The notes under the pieces were generated by a model. The model did not search any database. It worked only from the letters and a program-made list of their open reading frames with translations, and had not been told where the DNA came from. Of a stretch of DNA of 64,000 nucleotides, positions 24,496 to 35,580 are shown piece after piece (position 1 is the first letter of the stretch; every line of letters starts with the position of its first letter). Both the position numbers and the translations under genes were made by a program. The stretch is from Parasponia andersonii (lineage: Eukaryota; Streptophyta; Magnoliopsida; Rosales; Cannabaceae). The stretch covers positions 299,345 to 363,344 of the forward strand of contig JXTB01000226.1 in the NCBI GenBank assembly GCA_002914805.1, in the 5' to 3' direction.

Positions 24496-26670
24496 TTATG
24501 CAGAAGTGCTCGCACTGCCATCTCCAGTTTTGGCAGTATCCTCTCTCCAACTCTGGACAAGCTCGACCACGTCCTCGCCAAGGATAGAGAAGTCAAAGTC
24601 CAGATGCTCACAGAAGATGTTAAAAATAATGGTTGACGAGGCGATGCCTCTGACTTTATCTTCGAGCTCTTTGACTTTAGTTGCATTGAACTCTTCAATA
24701 GCTTTGTGAACTGCCTCTATTGTCGCCTCTTTCATACGATCTGGATACTCGGAGATGGTTTTCTCGAGCTCTTTGACTTTCTCCTTGAGGTTCTCCTTCT
24801 CGAGCTTCTCTGTGGCCAGGCCTTCAAGTAGCTACTGCCTCTCTAAGTCAAAGGCTTTTTTCTCCTCCTCCTGAGCTTTCTCTAAGTTCTCGAATGCTTG
24901 GGTTATTTCTTCAACTTTTTCGGCATTTTTCAAACATTCGAGGACCGGGTCATGCATCAGGACAGCAGCAGCTGCGGTCTGAAAATATAACCATTAATAC
25001 CAAGAAATAATACATTTGAGGAGAGAATAAAAAGGTGCTTATATTTGCCAGTATCCTCATCGCAGAACCGAAGGCAACCTTAGCAGATCGTCACCTCATC
25101 CTCTCCCAGCCCTCCTCGGAAGTGAAGCGATCAATGAAGGCTGTGCTCATACCAGCCTTCTCTGGTAATTGATTAAGGAGTGTGAAGAGTTCCTCGTCCT
25201 TATCTACCAAGTTCAGTTTCGAAGAGGTGGCAGTCTCCTTGGATGGTTCGGGATGGCTCATTGTTTGAGGCTATGGAGGAGGCGAGCCTGCTGGGATTTC
25301 CTCGAAGGCAACTTTTCATTTTTTGGAATTGTCGACCTTCTCTTTCCCTTTCAATGATGGAGGAGTGCTCTCGGGTGTCTTGGATTTTACCATGGACCCG
25401 AGAGTGGAAGGTGGTGCTCGCAGGCCGCTATCAATAACCATCTCTGTACAAATATGTCAGCAAGCGAGGTGACATAATACAATGATGCTAAAATATGTAT
25501 ATATATATGATTACCTTCTTGTTATTGAGGAGATGGTTGAGGAGCTGGTTGAGAAGCTGGTGGTGATGCTGTTTTTGGAGAAGATGATTCTGAAGTTGAA
25601 GGGGTGGTAGGTGCTTTTCATTTCCTAGGTTTGGAAGACGAGGCACTTTTATCCGTCTGCTTCCTCGGCTTCTTTTTCTTCGAGCACGAAGGTCTGGACG
25701 AACGGACAGGGGGGGGGGATTCAGGGAACGTGGCTCCCTTTGGAAGCAGACCGCAAGTGACCAGGTTCTTGGAAATACCAAGTACCTTCCAATCAAATTC
25801 TTCAATTGGAAGGTCGTTGATTTTGTACACCCTTGCGAGCTGTTTCCTGGAAAGTCCTAGCCATTCCCTGTTATCTGCGATGGCATACGAGTGTAATTAG
25901 GATAAATATAATAATACAGAAAAAGGTGATAAATTGAAAAACTACCTACCAAGATTTTGAAAGAAGCCATTATCCATATAGTCAAATTAGAAAAATGGAT
26001 TTTTCCATTTTCCCATATTGTTGCGAACCCCGTAGATTATTTTTATTGCCTGGTTCGACCACTTACTCGCATAAAAAAAGCCAAGATCTGACGGGTTTGA
26101 TTTCACTTGGTAAAATCAAGCGAACTCTTCAGGAGTGGGGGAGTCTAAACCTAATTTGTGGTAAAGTATGTACAAACCTACCATATATCTATATGTATTT
26201 GGAGTCAGTTGGAAATGGACGACCCTATAGTAGTCGATGATTAATTTTATGTATGGATGAAGTGGGAGGTAGACACCGCACTTGAGAACTGCTTCAGAAA
26301 ATGAGACAATTCTGCGTGGTGGTGTGTGTGGTCGATTGAATTCCATGGGTAGGTGAAGAGGGATGGCGATCTTATAGTTGCACACGATTTTGCTGAGCTT
26401 GTTTGATGTGCAACTCGTCCTTACATTGGTATATGACCAATTCCCCTCTACGTATTGATAGCCCGATGCAAAGGCAGGGGCATCCCTAATATGTCGAGGC
26501 CACTAGTCTTAAGGGAGGTTGCTTTTGCAAAGACTATTTTGCCTGACCCCTGTTATCTCTACTTCAGGTTCTGACTCAAGGTAATCTTCAAGGTTTATGG
26601 AGCTAACACTGGAGTTCTCAGATTCTCCTGAGAATGCATTCTCTTCCCTAAAATCCTCACTACTAGACAT
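24496..26670 (-). pseudogene. Antisense spliced gene inside the gypsy element (Tat-type antisense ORF)
   Basis: On the strand opposite gag-pol, four exon-like blocks splice in a consistent frame: 26670-25950, 25874-25515, 25443-25049 and 24978-24496. The start is MSSSEDFREENAF. Exon 1 holds a domain with LPLHPYIKLIIDYYRVVHFQ and LTPNTYRYMVGLYIL, which resembles the 'putative gypsy type transposon' family (PF04195). Exon 2 is basic (SCSKKKKPRKQ). Exons 3-4 are acidic with a long Lys/Glu coiled coil ending TAKTGDGSAS. Introns 1 and 2 are GT-AG and intron 3 starts GC. Several in-frame stops (all Gln, Arg or Trp codon decay types) mean it is inactive. Antisense ORFs at this place are known in Tat elements, but their role is unknown. 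Confidence 0.75.
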
Positions 26671-27633
26671 CTGAAAAGAAATACGGATGAGTTTAGTTCT
26701 ATGCGAGTATCAAGGATCTTCACTATATGCTAGCAAATTTTGGGGGTTCACCCTAGGATTGTATTAACAAGCAAGCTCATCAAATTTTTTCTAATCAGTC
26801 TACGGATTCATAAAAATTACTCGAGTAGTTCGTCAAAAAAGTAAATAAATAAATAGGGTATCAGACCCTAAAAACTCTTTCACGAGTTCGTCTTTGTCCA
26901 TTGTCTAGAAAAGTATCTATTCTACGAACTGGTAAAGGGGATCTGAAAAATTCCCATTCTAGTCTATCTGAATGTGGGATGTATTTCAATTCCTAGAAAT
27001 AAAAACTAAAAATAAGTTTTTTCGAGAATAGACGAAGAACAATAGGAGAGAAGAAATATACTAACATTTTCTTCAAAAAACAGAAGGATTGAGATACGGT
27101 CTGAAGGATTGTGGTAACTCCGTCGGAGAAGATACTGGAACTGTGCGAGCTGAAGAACGAAATGACGCTGGAGGGTTTTGCACTGAAATACTTTGTTTTA
27201 GAAAGATAGAAGACGAGAGAGTTTATAATGAAGAAGCGGATTGATTCCCGATATTTATCTCTCAAGCATCGCTAAATCACAGCCGTAGATCAAGGTATTT
27301 GATTTTCAGATCTAAAGGCCGAAGTTCACGCAGGATTTGATTTTTTCCGAAATTAAATCGGTATCTTTTCAAAATTTGAAACAATTCGATTTAAAGATGA
27401 CAATTGGCATCATCGCTATCATTAAGTCTCATCAAGTTCTGCTATTCTTCTTAGAAAATGCGACACGTTTTCATCTGTAAGAAAAAGATGTGCGTGATCT
27501 TGAAAAATGTGAGATTTGAGATCTGGAGACTCTTCGACTCTTCAAGGGTCTCAAGTCTTGGTCATGACGTCGCTTTTTTTAAGCTCGCACTTACATTAGA
27601 AGGAAGCTCCATTTTGTCCTAAAGAACTAATGG

Positions 27634-27647
27634 AGCTGGGGGGCAAT
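27634..27647 (+). other. Polypurine tract of the gypsy element
   Basis: GGAGCTGGGGGGCAAT ends directly at the 3' LTR start and is the likely plus-strand primer. Confidence 0.6.
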
Positions 27648-28268
27648 TGTTGTGCAGTCTAAAAATCCTATGTCAGGTCGCATGAGTAAGATTAAGTGCG
27701 ACCTCTTCCGAAAAAGTTACATGCGACCTCAACCACATAAGTTACGTGCGACCTCCTCCGAATAAGTAAAGTGCGACCAGAATGAAAAGGAGACTAGTCT
27801 ATGCTTCGTCAAATGGGTAACCTACAAAGAAAGGGAAACAAAAGTTTCTCTTTAAAGATCGACCAGTTACTTTATTTAAGTGATTACCCAGTTATATTGT
27901 TACTTAAATTATATTGCCCGATTGTACAGTTACCTATTCTCACAATTGGGAACATTGAGTTACCCTCATCTATATAAAGGGAGTTCAATGTAGGGGATCT
28001 TGGACTTTTTCTGATCTTGGGAGGCTGAGGAATTTTTGAGAGAACATTTTTTAATTTTTTCTTCTTCTTTCCAGACAACAGATTGTAATTTTGAGTTCTT
28101 GTAATTCTGCAGAAAATAGTGAAAAATAGTAGACGTAGGCTTATCTTTTTTGAGGCTGAACAACTATAAAATTATTGTCTCTTTATTTGCTTTGATTGAT
28201 AACCCTTTTCACACAAGTCACATCTCGCAATTTTTCTAAATTTATTGTTGACAAAACCTCCATCAACA
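27648..28268 (+). repeat. 3' LTR of the Tat-type gypsy element
   Basis: 621 bp, collinear with the 5' LTR, with the same TGTTG/CAACA ends, GCGACC repeats (27684-27776) and a TATA box (CTATATAAA near 27970). Confidence 0.93.
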
Positions 28269-28273
28269 ATTAC

Positions 28274-28949
28274 CAATTATTAGTATCTGAAAACTAGTTA
28301 TCAATTATAAATATCTTTAGTTATTAGTTAGTGGTGCTCAAAACTTAATTATTAGCTACTAATAATTACTTTAAAATGATATGTTTCTAAATATTTTTAA
28401 AAATGTGATATTTTTTTAAAAAATACATATAATGAATCTAGAAAAAACTGAAGTATATTTCAAATTCTTTTATGAAAATACCTAATTTTCACATATTGAA
28501 TATTTTACTATACTTGGAGGTGGATTGTAATTTTTAACTTCTAACAGCGTGATTAGTGGGTAATGAAGATGGCAGAAGTTTAAAGTATCGATGTTAAGGA
28601 GATATTATATAATTTTATACATTAAATCTCGCTTTCCTGGCAATTAATTAAAGAATTACGGGATCTCTGACCTCTCTCGAATGTGCAATTGGGGATAAGA
28701 CACTTTTAAAAGTTGGCATTTATGAAGCCGAGCATTTCTTTATTGGTAAGATAAAGAATAAAGGTATCCTTCCAAAAATAATAATAATAAAATAAAATAA
28801 AGTAAGAAGAAAGGCCCAGAGTCCCAGCTGTCTCGTGTTTGAGATGTGTTGCATATGTATACCATATATACTAAACGTGGATAAGCAACTCTCCGACCAA
28901 TTTGTTTTATTTTTTTATTTTTTCATTTTTACCCTTATTCATTTTGTTA
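28274..28949. other. AT-rich intergenic region
   Basis: Only AT-rich sequence was seen between the gypsy 3' LTR and the foldback element. No gene is supported. Confidence 0.55.
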
Positions 28950-29840
28950 TTACCCGGGTTAATCCTACAGTTGACCATTTTGGCATATTGATCCTCAGTT
29001 TTTTTTTTTAGTATTTAAGTACTAAATATTTTTTTGGGTATATTTTATATTAGATTTTGTTAAAATTCATTTAAATGAGAGAAATTTTACACCATTAATC
29101 TTGATTGTTCAATTGTTTAACAATTTGTTCCCCATTTTTTTGTATTCATATTCCGATTGATAATATTGTATCTGCCAATCTTTTGAAAAATTAAAATTCT
29201 AAAAAATTAATTTTTCGAAAGATTGACAAATGCAATTACATGAAGACATGAACATTTAATGGAAAACTTTAAAACTTTTCAGACTTATTTGCTGCAAATA
29301 GTTAATTTATTTTTTAGAATAACCATTCATAATTACATGAACATTTAATGGATGTAGTAAATTTTTAGTCAAATTTGACTAGTATAAGAGCATGTATGTG
29401 AAATTTTTTTAGTTTTAAAAATAGTAAGATAATTATTTTTTATTTATAAAGTTACTATAGTTTGACATAAACTAAGATTTATTAGTATATATATATTTTT
29501 TTCGTTTTTGAATTTGGTTTTAAATACACAGTTTGTTTTATATCCGTCTTTGAATTTTAATTTTCTGAAAAATTGACAGATGCAATATTATTAATCAGAA
29601 ATATGAATACAAAAAAAAAATCAAAGACCAAATTGTAAAATAATTGAAAAATCGAGATCCATGATTTAAAATTTCTCCCATTTAAATATATTTTAACATA
29701 ATCTTTGACAGAATATGCCAAAAGGACTAATGGTGTCAAAAAAAGAAACATTTAGTACTTAAATACCTCAAAAAATAGGCCAAGTACCAATATGTCAAAG
29801 TGGAAATAGATTGGGGACTAATAATACTATTAACCCTTTT
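28950..29840. mobile_element. Long foldback (inverted-repeat) element
   Basis: The arm at about 28958-29215 is repeated in reverse complement at about 29555-29835. Matching words include AGTATTTAAGTACTAAAT, GAGAAATTTTA, TTTTTTGTATTCATATT, AATATTGxATCTG and (T/C)TTTTGGCATATT. Arms are about 260-280 bp, imperfect and separated by about 340 bp. There is no coding content. A transcript across it would form a long hairpin. Confidence 0.8.
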
Positions 29841-29937
29841 TACTTTATTCCACTATTCAGCAAATGAAGTCATTTACTCATTAAACCAAGGATAATTTGG
29901 AACTTTTATTGAATTAACTATTTTTGATGTGCAGTCC

Positions 29938-30126
29938 CACGTGAAGGGTGTATATAGGCTAAACCCACTGAGTCTTTCATCCACTCGTCTAACTTTTTGT
30001 GCGCCACCGATTCCGTACTGCCGGAATGGCACCGCTCCGCCCATTCCAATTGAGTCACCGCCCAAGTCAGGCAAATCGTCTCCATTGTCATCATCGCGAC
30101 TGTGAATCCATAATATGAGTTATCTT
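29938..30126 (+). promoter_or_regulatory. Promoter-like patch and possible 5' exon of a disrupted transcription unit
   Basis: A perfect G-box CACGTG (29938-29943) is followed by a TATA box (TATATA, 29951-29956). Then comes GC-balanced sequence (29970-30110) unlike the surroundings, which ends abruptly at the copia LTR at 30127. A 30-codon frame starts at the ATG at about 30024. The other strand of this patch also has open frames (29874-30151), so orientation rests on the promoter elements and on the strong donor at 33558 beyond the insertion. Confidence 0.35.
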
Positions 30127-30757
30127 TGTTGGGAATTTGACCGACCCACATTCGCCGTTTAAGATCTTAATTCAAAGAAATATCAGAATGATAGAGAAAT
30201 AATAACAGTAAATAGATTTCAATCTCACAACATAAGAATCTAAGTAGAAAACTCTTAAAACAGGAGAAAAACTACTGTCTCTCACAAAATAATTTCACTA
30301 TATGAAAAATTTCTACAATCACATAGATTTTTTTCTTTCTACCTAATGACCCTAATATACTTAAGTACTTTCTCATAAGTATTTTCTCACTCACACCTTA
30401 CGTCACTACTCTTTGATACCTCATCTTTCACAAAGAAACTCTACTCTCTTTGAAAAGAGAAACAAAGAGAAAAAAAAAGGATTCAATTAGAAGAAAGAAC
30501 TTTAAATGCTTCTAAGTTTTGAGATGAAGAGAATAAGAAATGAATCCTCTATTTATAGGCTAGGCTCACCAAACCTTTATCAAGCTCCACAGTTTGAACG
30601 CGGTTTGCATATAATTTAGGTATTCATACCATTTAGGTTTTCATGTGTATTCACATATATATGTTCATATCTATTCACATGTATTCATATATACACATTC
30701 ATATGTGTTCACACAGATCTATTTATACATAAATTCACATATATCAATAATCTCTCA
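30127..30757 (-). repeat. 3' LTR (minus orientation) of the gag-only copia element
   Basis: Shares long stretches with 32938-33510, for example CTACTGTCTCTCA/TTACTGTCTCTCA and CAAAGAAACTCTACTCTC. The end is rich in TTCACAT(G/A)TATTCATAT-type repeats. Confidence 0.82.
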
Positions 30758-31192
30758 CTTAAAGACTTGATTTCAATCACATCTTTACATACGATCTCAT
30801 CTTATAGCTTATATTGCTATCATTATCTTTACTGATAATCATACTCCACTATATGAATATATATACCACTTAGAATTGACGAATTTTAAGAATTTCTTCT
30901 CAGCTCATATCGAAAAAAACCTTTCTGATAATTATGGTACTAACTCTCGCATTTGGCTTCTTCGGGAGTCCATTAGCTATCGACATTATTCAGCACACAC
31001 CTTATATCAACGTCAAACCAATACATGTGTGCAAACTTACTGCCACTAATTGTGATACACCCTCTTTCATTGTATTTTTGGAGATAAGCGATATGCTATA
31101 AAGATGCATATACCATGATCAAATAATAAGATCATCATCTCTATCATAGGAGACACTAATAGCAGCATCACTAGATTTGAAAAGCCAAACCT

Positions 31193-32700
31193 GCTCTACT
31201 TTTTTGATAATATTTTCTTCAGGTGCCTAGATTGTCCTCACCCCCAGCAGATTACATTCAATTTCCCAAAGTTATTCTTCCTAGTGTCAACTGCCAGTGC
31301 TGAATTCTTAAATGGAACTTTACTTCAACCACCCGTCAACCTTCTTTCTTCAGACAAAAGTTTATTTGTGATCTCGAAAAATAATACAGTCTTCTTCCCA
31401 TGCACCAAAATAGGTTTCATATGCTCCTAGAAAGGTAGAAGAGACCAGTTGAATCAATGCTTTATCTTTATCTTCAATCTTTACTCCTATAGTGATACGA
31501 ACCCTGCCAACTTGTGAAGAAACCTGAAATAAGGATGATGCTTAGGACTGTTCTACAATCAGATTCGGATGGAAAACTTCCCCCAACACCTATAAAGAGA
31601 TATGAACCTTAGTATAAAGGAAGACGCTACAATCAAGGATGAAAAACTTGATTAATAAGTCAAGGAATGAATGCCATAGAGAAATTTGATAAGTTCGAAT
31701 AAGTTGAATAAGTTCTCAAAGAACCAAAGAGAAATTACTCTTAATTTTAATGAATTGTATTCTTATCTTTTCATTTAGCTAATAGCTATTTATATACATA
31801 AAGACCACGAAAATTGGCTGCAAAAACATCTAAGAAGCTACCCAAAACAAGAAAAAGAAACTAAAATAACCTAATTCAATTCAGAGAATTGATTTCCTAC
31901 AATTACCCTAAAAAACACACCTATTGCACAATAAATAAAAAAGGAAAGTATAGATTGATATGCAAGCCTTACAACTCAGCAATAAAATTTATAATAAAAA
32001 AATAAGAAAGGTAATTTAACTAATTACAGTCAACTATTCTCCTTAATAAGTCAAAAAACAGGTAAGTCACCAAAATTAGGAAACTAAGATTTAATTTACG
32101 CACCCTTGAGTAATTCTCTTGTGAGAGTCTTTTATAGATTATTCCAAAGCTTGACTAATGGAAATCTGACCTTGTGGACCGTGTGGAACATCATCCTTGG
32201 GCCTCTAAAAATTTATCTCAGTCCAAATGCTTTGAATCAGCCCATTGAAAGACTCCTTGAATCTTTTAGCTCGAGCTCTTCTAACCAATCCAATTGGAAC
32301 ATGAATTGGCTCCTTTGTAACCGTGCCTAGATTTGCATCGTATAGCCTCCAATTCAGAAACGATATCATTCAAGATACTTCGATGATTAGAAATTTTTGT
32401 ACTTTCATTGATACGCAATATATGAAACTACTCCTTTAGGTATACTCGATTTAAGATATTTTTTATCTGATACAATTCTTCAAGCTTTTTATAGGGAGCT
32501 TTGGTCGTCATTATTCCAAGCACATTTATAAGAATATTTTTGGCCAAACATATATGTATCACACTTACAACTCTTTTATCCAGATCATCCCAGTCATCAT
32601 TGTTCATACTGGATTTCTCAATATCTTTGCCTTTGTAAGCCTTTCTGCCTTTCAAAACCTTGTGAAATCCAGAGTGAATCAATAAATCCTTAACTTGTAT
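31193..32700 (-). pseudogene. gag: Copia gag relic, split by a solo LTR
   Basis: The minus strand encodes a UBN2/copia gag: DWDDLDKRVVSVIHICLAKN, KKLEELYQIKNILNRVYLKE, INESTKISNH, NDIVSELEAI (32680 to about 32346). After the 848-bp insert it resumes with GVKIEDKDKALIQL (about 31486-31445), then KLLSEERRL and a degenerate zinc knuckle near 31235. The insertion falls in the conserved ELEAI-GVKIED joint. Stops occur in both halves. Confidence 0.82.
31493..32340 (-). mobile_element. Gypsy-type solo LTR nested in the copia gag
   Basis: TATAG at 31488-31492 and again at 32341-32345 is a perfect 5-bp target duplication around an 848-bp insert. On the minus strand the insert starts CGATGCAAATC (TG mutated to CG) and ends GGTTCGTATCA, giving TGAT/ATCA-like ends. 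Its first part encodes the C-terminal tail of gypsy polyproteins (RRARAKRFKESFNGLIQ), so this LTR family carries the end of pol inside the LTR. A promoter-like region (TATATAAATAGC) lies near 31791-31780. Confidence 0.75.
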
Positions 32701-32937
32701 TTGCCACTAGCTAAAATTGATGTTCCCATCAAATTTCTCCATATCAGCTCTAACCGGAATTGAAATCTTGTTTTCTGACAGTTCACTTCGTACTTCTAGC
32801 TTGAAAAATCACTAAGAAAATTTTCAAGAAGGATTAAAGGGTCCAAATGCTCCCACTTGAATACAACTTCCTTACACATAATTTCTTAAACTAACACCAA
32901 GCTATAGTGTACCGAAAAACCTTACTCTGATATCACT

Positions 32938-33510
32938 TATTGGGAATTTGACTGACCTAAATTCGTCACTCTCTAGATCTCATTTCAAAGAAATATCAAA
33001 ATAATATAAAAATAATAATAGGAAACAGAAACCAATCTCACAACACAAGAATTTAAGTGAAAAACTCCCAAATTAGGAGAAAAATTACTGTCTCTCAGAA
33101 AAAATTTTCACTATATAAAAAGTTTCTACAATCATATTGATTTTTTCTTTTTCTACCTAATGACCCAAATACATCCAAGTACTTTCTTACAAGTATTCTC
33201 TCACTCAAATTTTACGTCGCCACTCTTTGAAACCTTCTCTTTCACAAAGAAACTCTACTCTCTTTGAAATGAGAAACAAAGAGAAAAGAAATGATTTAAT
33301 TAGAATATAGAACTTAAAATGCTTTTAAGTTTTGGGATGAAGAGAATAAAAAAATAAAGTCTCAGCTAAGCTTACCAAACTTTCACCAACCTCCACATAA
33401 TTTGAATGTGGTTTGTACACTATTTAAGTATTCACGTGTATATATTCACATGTATTTATATATATANATTTATATCAGTTCACATGTGCTCACATACACT
33501 AACGATCTCA
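32938..33510 (-). repeat. 5' LTR (minus orientation) of the gag-only copia element
   Basis: 573 bp; contains the N at 33467 inside a TA microsatellite, so its length near the edge is uncertain. Confidence 0.82.
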
Positions 33511-35580
33511 ATTCATTTTTATCATCTTCGAACCAAGTTCATGCTGATGATGCATCCGTAAGTGGTGGTGGCCTCAGGTCAATTTTTTTTCTTCCTTTTC
33601 TACTTCTTTAGTGTTGACAGAGGCTTTGTTAACAAGTAATTTAGGAAATTGCAAGATGTGGTTTATATATGAAAAAAGTTTATCAATCAAAGTAAATAAG
33701 GAGATAAGAATTTTATAGTGGTTCAGCCCCAAAAAAGATGAGCCTACGTCCACTGTTCTTCACTATTTTCTAGAGAATTACAAGAGTTTCGTTAAGTCTT
33801 AAGGTGAGAATCCAAAGAGAGAAAAATACAGAGTGTAGCCCAGAAGTTTTTACATCAACACTGAGCTCCCTTCATATAGGTGAAGGTGACTCATCGTTTC
33901 CCAATTATGAAAATAGGTAAGTGTGTAATCAGAAAATATAATTCGAGTAACAATATAATTGGGTAATAACTTAAATAGAATGATTGGTCGATTTTCATTC
34001 AGAAACTTGTTTTCCTTTCTTTGTAGATTACTCACTTGATGAAGTTTGATCTAGTTTCCTTTTCATACTAGTCGTACTTAACTCATTCGGAGGAGGTCGC
34101 ACTTCGATCAGAAAAATTCTCATGTGACCTAATGTGTTCAACTTGGTCACTAACTTTTCATTTTTGGCATTGACCAATATATGGTTTTAGACCGCACAAC
34201 ATTTAGATCTGGACTAGTTTTAATTCCTTGCTGTTTTGTGTTTTTTATTTTGATTTATACCATTTTTGTTCGTTTTAAAATTAGCATTTGGTGAGTTTAT
34301 ATGTGATAAATCATGGGTTCTTTATGTTTCTGTCAAATTCTTTGTTTCAATAGGATTCGAAATTATGAGGGGAGAAAAACCCACCCTTGTGAGTTTGATG
34401 CTTTAGGGTGTTATTTGGTGATTCTGAATAATGGGTAATGTGTTACCCCTAAGATAGGTTGATTGCTTTGCACGGTTTATTATCTCTAATGGAAAATTCA
34501 CAAATTTAAGGAAATTTGATGTTACCCTTCTTTGGTTTAGACTTGCTTGCTTGTCAATTGTTATTTCTGCCATATGACATAAAGGATATTCTGGAAAGTC
34601 TGATGGAGTCATTGTGTTATACGATTTTTGGAGGTCTTGTTATTTTATAATTGTTAGGATGTCTTGGTCAATTCTGTTTCTCATAATGATGAATTGACAA
34701 GCTTTATAATGGGTCTTCTTGGAATGACTCTGCCACTAAGTATGATGTTTATAGTTAACAGTTGGAATGGAAAGTTGAGTTATGGATATGCAAGCTTGCC
34801 TGGGAAAAGTTCTTAAATGGAAGATTTTTATGAGATGAGACTTGATGGTGTGCAAGGAGAAATTGCTGGTCTCTTTGGCGTCTTTAATGGATTTCTCTCT
34901 TCGCACGCACAAACACAAAAACTTTCCTGAGAATAATACATTATACTATACCATGCACTTGATATACATCATTGTATGAACACGAGTGCAAAGCAAGTTT
35001 ATTTTTCAACTTCGAGCTCAGCTTTCAGCCAGGCACCAATGCAGTTATGGATGTTCACCTTACCAGGATAGTGTTATTGTGTGCTTTTTGACGGTGTAAT
35101 TAAGATTTTATCTTGGGAACCTTTCAGGCCTTTTAAATCTAGGGGCTTTAGATACTAAACATCTTGATGGCTTTTCATTTTATGTATTTTGCAATGGTTA
35201 TGACGGTTCATGTAATAATTCTCTTGCTCACTATTTTTTTTTTTCACTTTCTAGTTATCATTTTTCTTATTCTATATCGTTGATGTGCTACTGGCTGGTT
35301 ATATATATAATATGTATACTGTGTAACTCATTTGTGTGCCATTATTCGACCATATGGATACTTAAGTAAAGCACACAGACATATGAACAAAACTGTTACT
35401 TATGGTTGTTTCAGGTCATGGATTTCATTCTGTGTTGTACATGGAGTAGGATTCTTTACCACCGCCACTTCAACTGGTCTAACTCCATAGGGTTTTGTTC
35501 TTTATTTATTTTATTATATTTTATTTTTAAATTGATTATATGAATCACATTGTGTGTTTTATTAAAATAAAACTCCACTT
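33511..35580 (+). other. Possible host exon-intron-exon downstream of the copia insertion
   Basis: Directly after the copia LTR a short exon-like stretch (SSSNQVHADDAS in one frame) ends in a strong donor, TCC followed by GTAAGTGG (GT at 33558). T-rich intron-like DNA runs to a good acceptor, TTGTTTCAG at 35406-35414. The next open stretch reads VMDFILCCTWSRIL, and AATAAA occurs at 35566-35571. The solo LTR at 33612-34201 would sit inside this intron. With the promoter patch at 29938 this looks like a small transcription unit broken by the copia element. No product is recognised. Confidence 0.3.
33612..34201 (-). mobile_element. Solo LTR of the Tat-type gypsy family, minus orientation
   Basis: 590 bp; the reverse complement starts TGTTGTGCGGTCTAAAA and ends CTCTGTCAACA, collinear along its length with the LTRs at 17292 and 27648 but clearly diverged. 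A perfect 5-bp duplication TTTAG flanks it (33607-33611 and 34202-34206). One GTGCGACCTCCTCCGAAT copy of the U3 repeat remains. It results from LTR-LTR recombination that removed the interior. Confidence 0.9.

Larger units (their letters stand above)
17292..28268 (+). mobile_element. Full-length Ty3/gypsy LTR retrotransposon, Tat lineage, 11.0 kb, decayed
   Basis: Two LTRs (620 and 621 bp) begin TGTTG and end CAACA and flank a 9.7-kb interior with gag, protease, RT, RNase H, a second RNase H and integrase in gypsy order. Target duplications GTTAC (17287-17291) and ATTAC (28269-28273) differ by one base. By eye the LTRs differ at about 45 of 620 sites, mostly transitions, so the insertion is old by retrotransposon standards. 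The second RNase H-type region after the first, the DNGS protease motif and a reverse-strand gene before the 3' LTR point to the Tat clade. Many in-frame stops make it non-autonomous. Confidence 0.93.
30127..33510 (-). mobile_element. Gag-only Ty1/copia LTR element (TR-GAG-like), minus orientation, with nested solo LTR
   Basis: Two related direct repeats, 30127-30757 and 32938-33510, start TGTTGGGAATTTGAC or TATTGGGAATTTGAC and end ATCTCTCA or ATCTCA. On the minus strand the segment inside the 32938 repeat reads AGTGATATCAGAGTAAG, a decayed initiator-tRNA-Met primer site (TGGTATCAGAG), which fixes the orientation. After removing the nested insert at 31493-32340 the interior is only about 1.3 kb and encodes gag remnants but no pol. 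This is the layout of terminal-repeat elements with a GAG domain. No clean 5-bp target duplication was found (ATCTT versus ATTCA). Confidence 0.78.

Noticed and set aside
29874-30151. Minus-strand open frames with DDDNGDDLPDLGGDS-like sequence
   Set aside because: Looked like an acidic exon, but no family was recognised and promoter elements favour the + strand. Left as unresolved.
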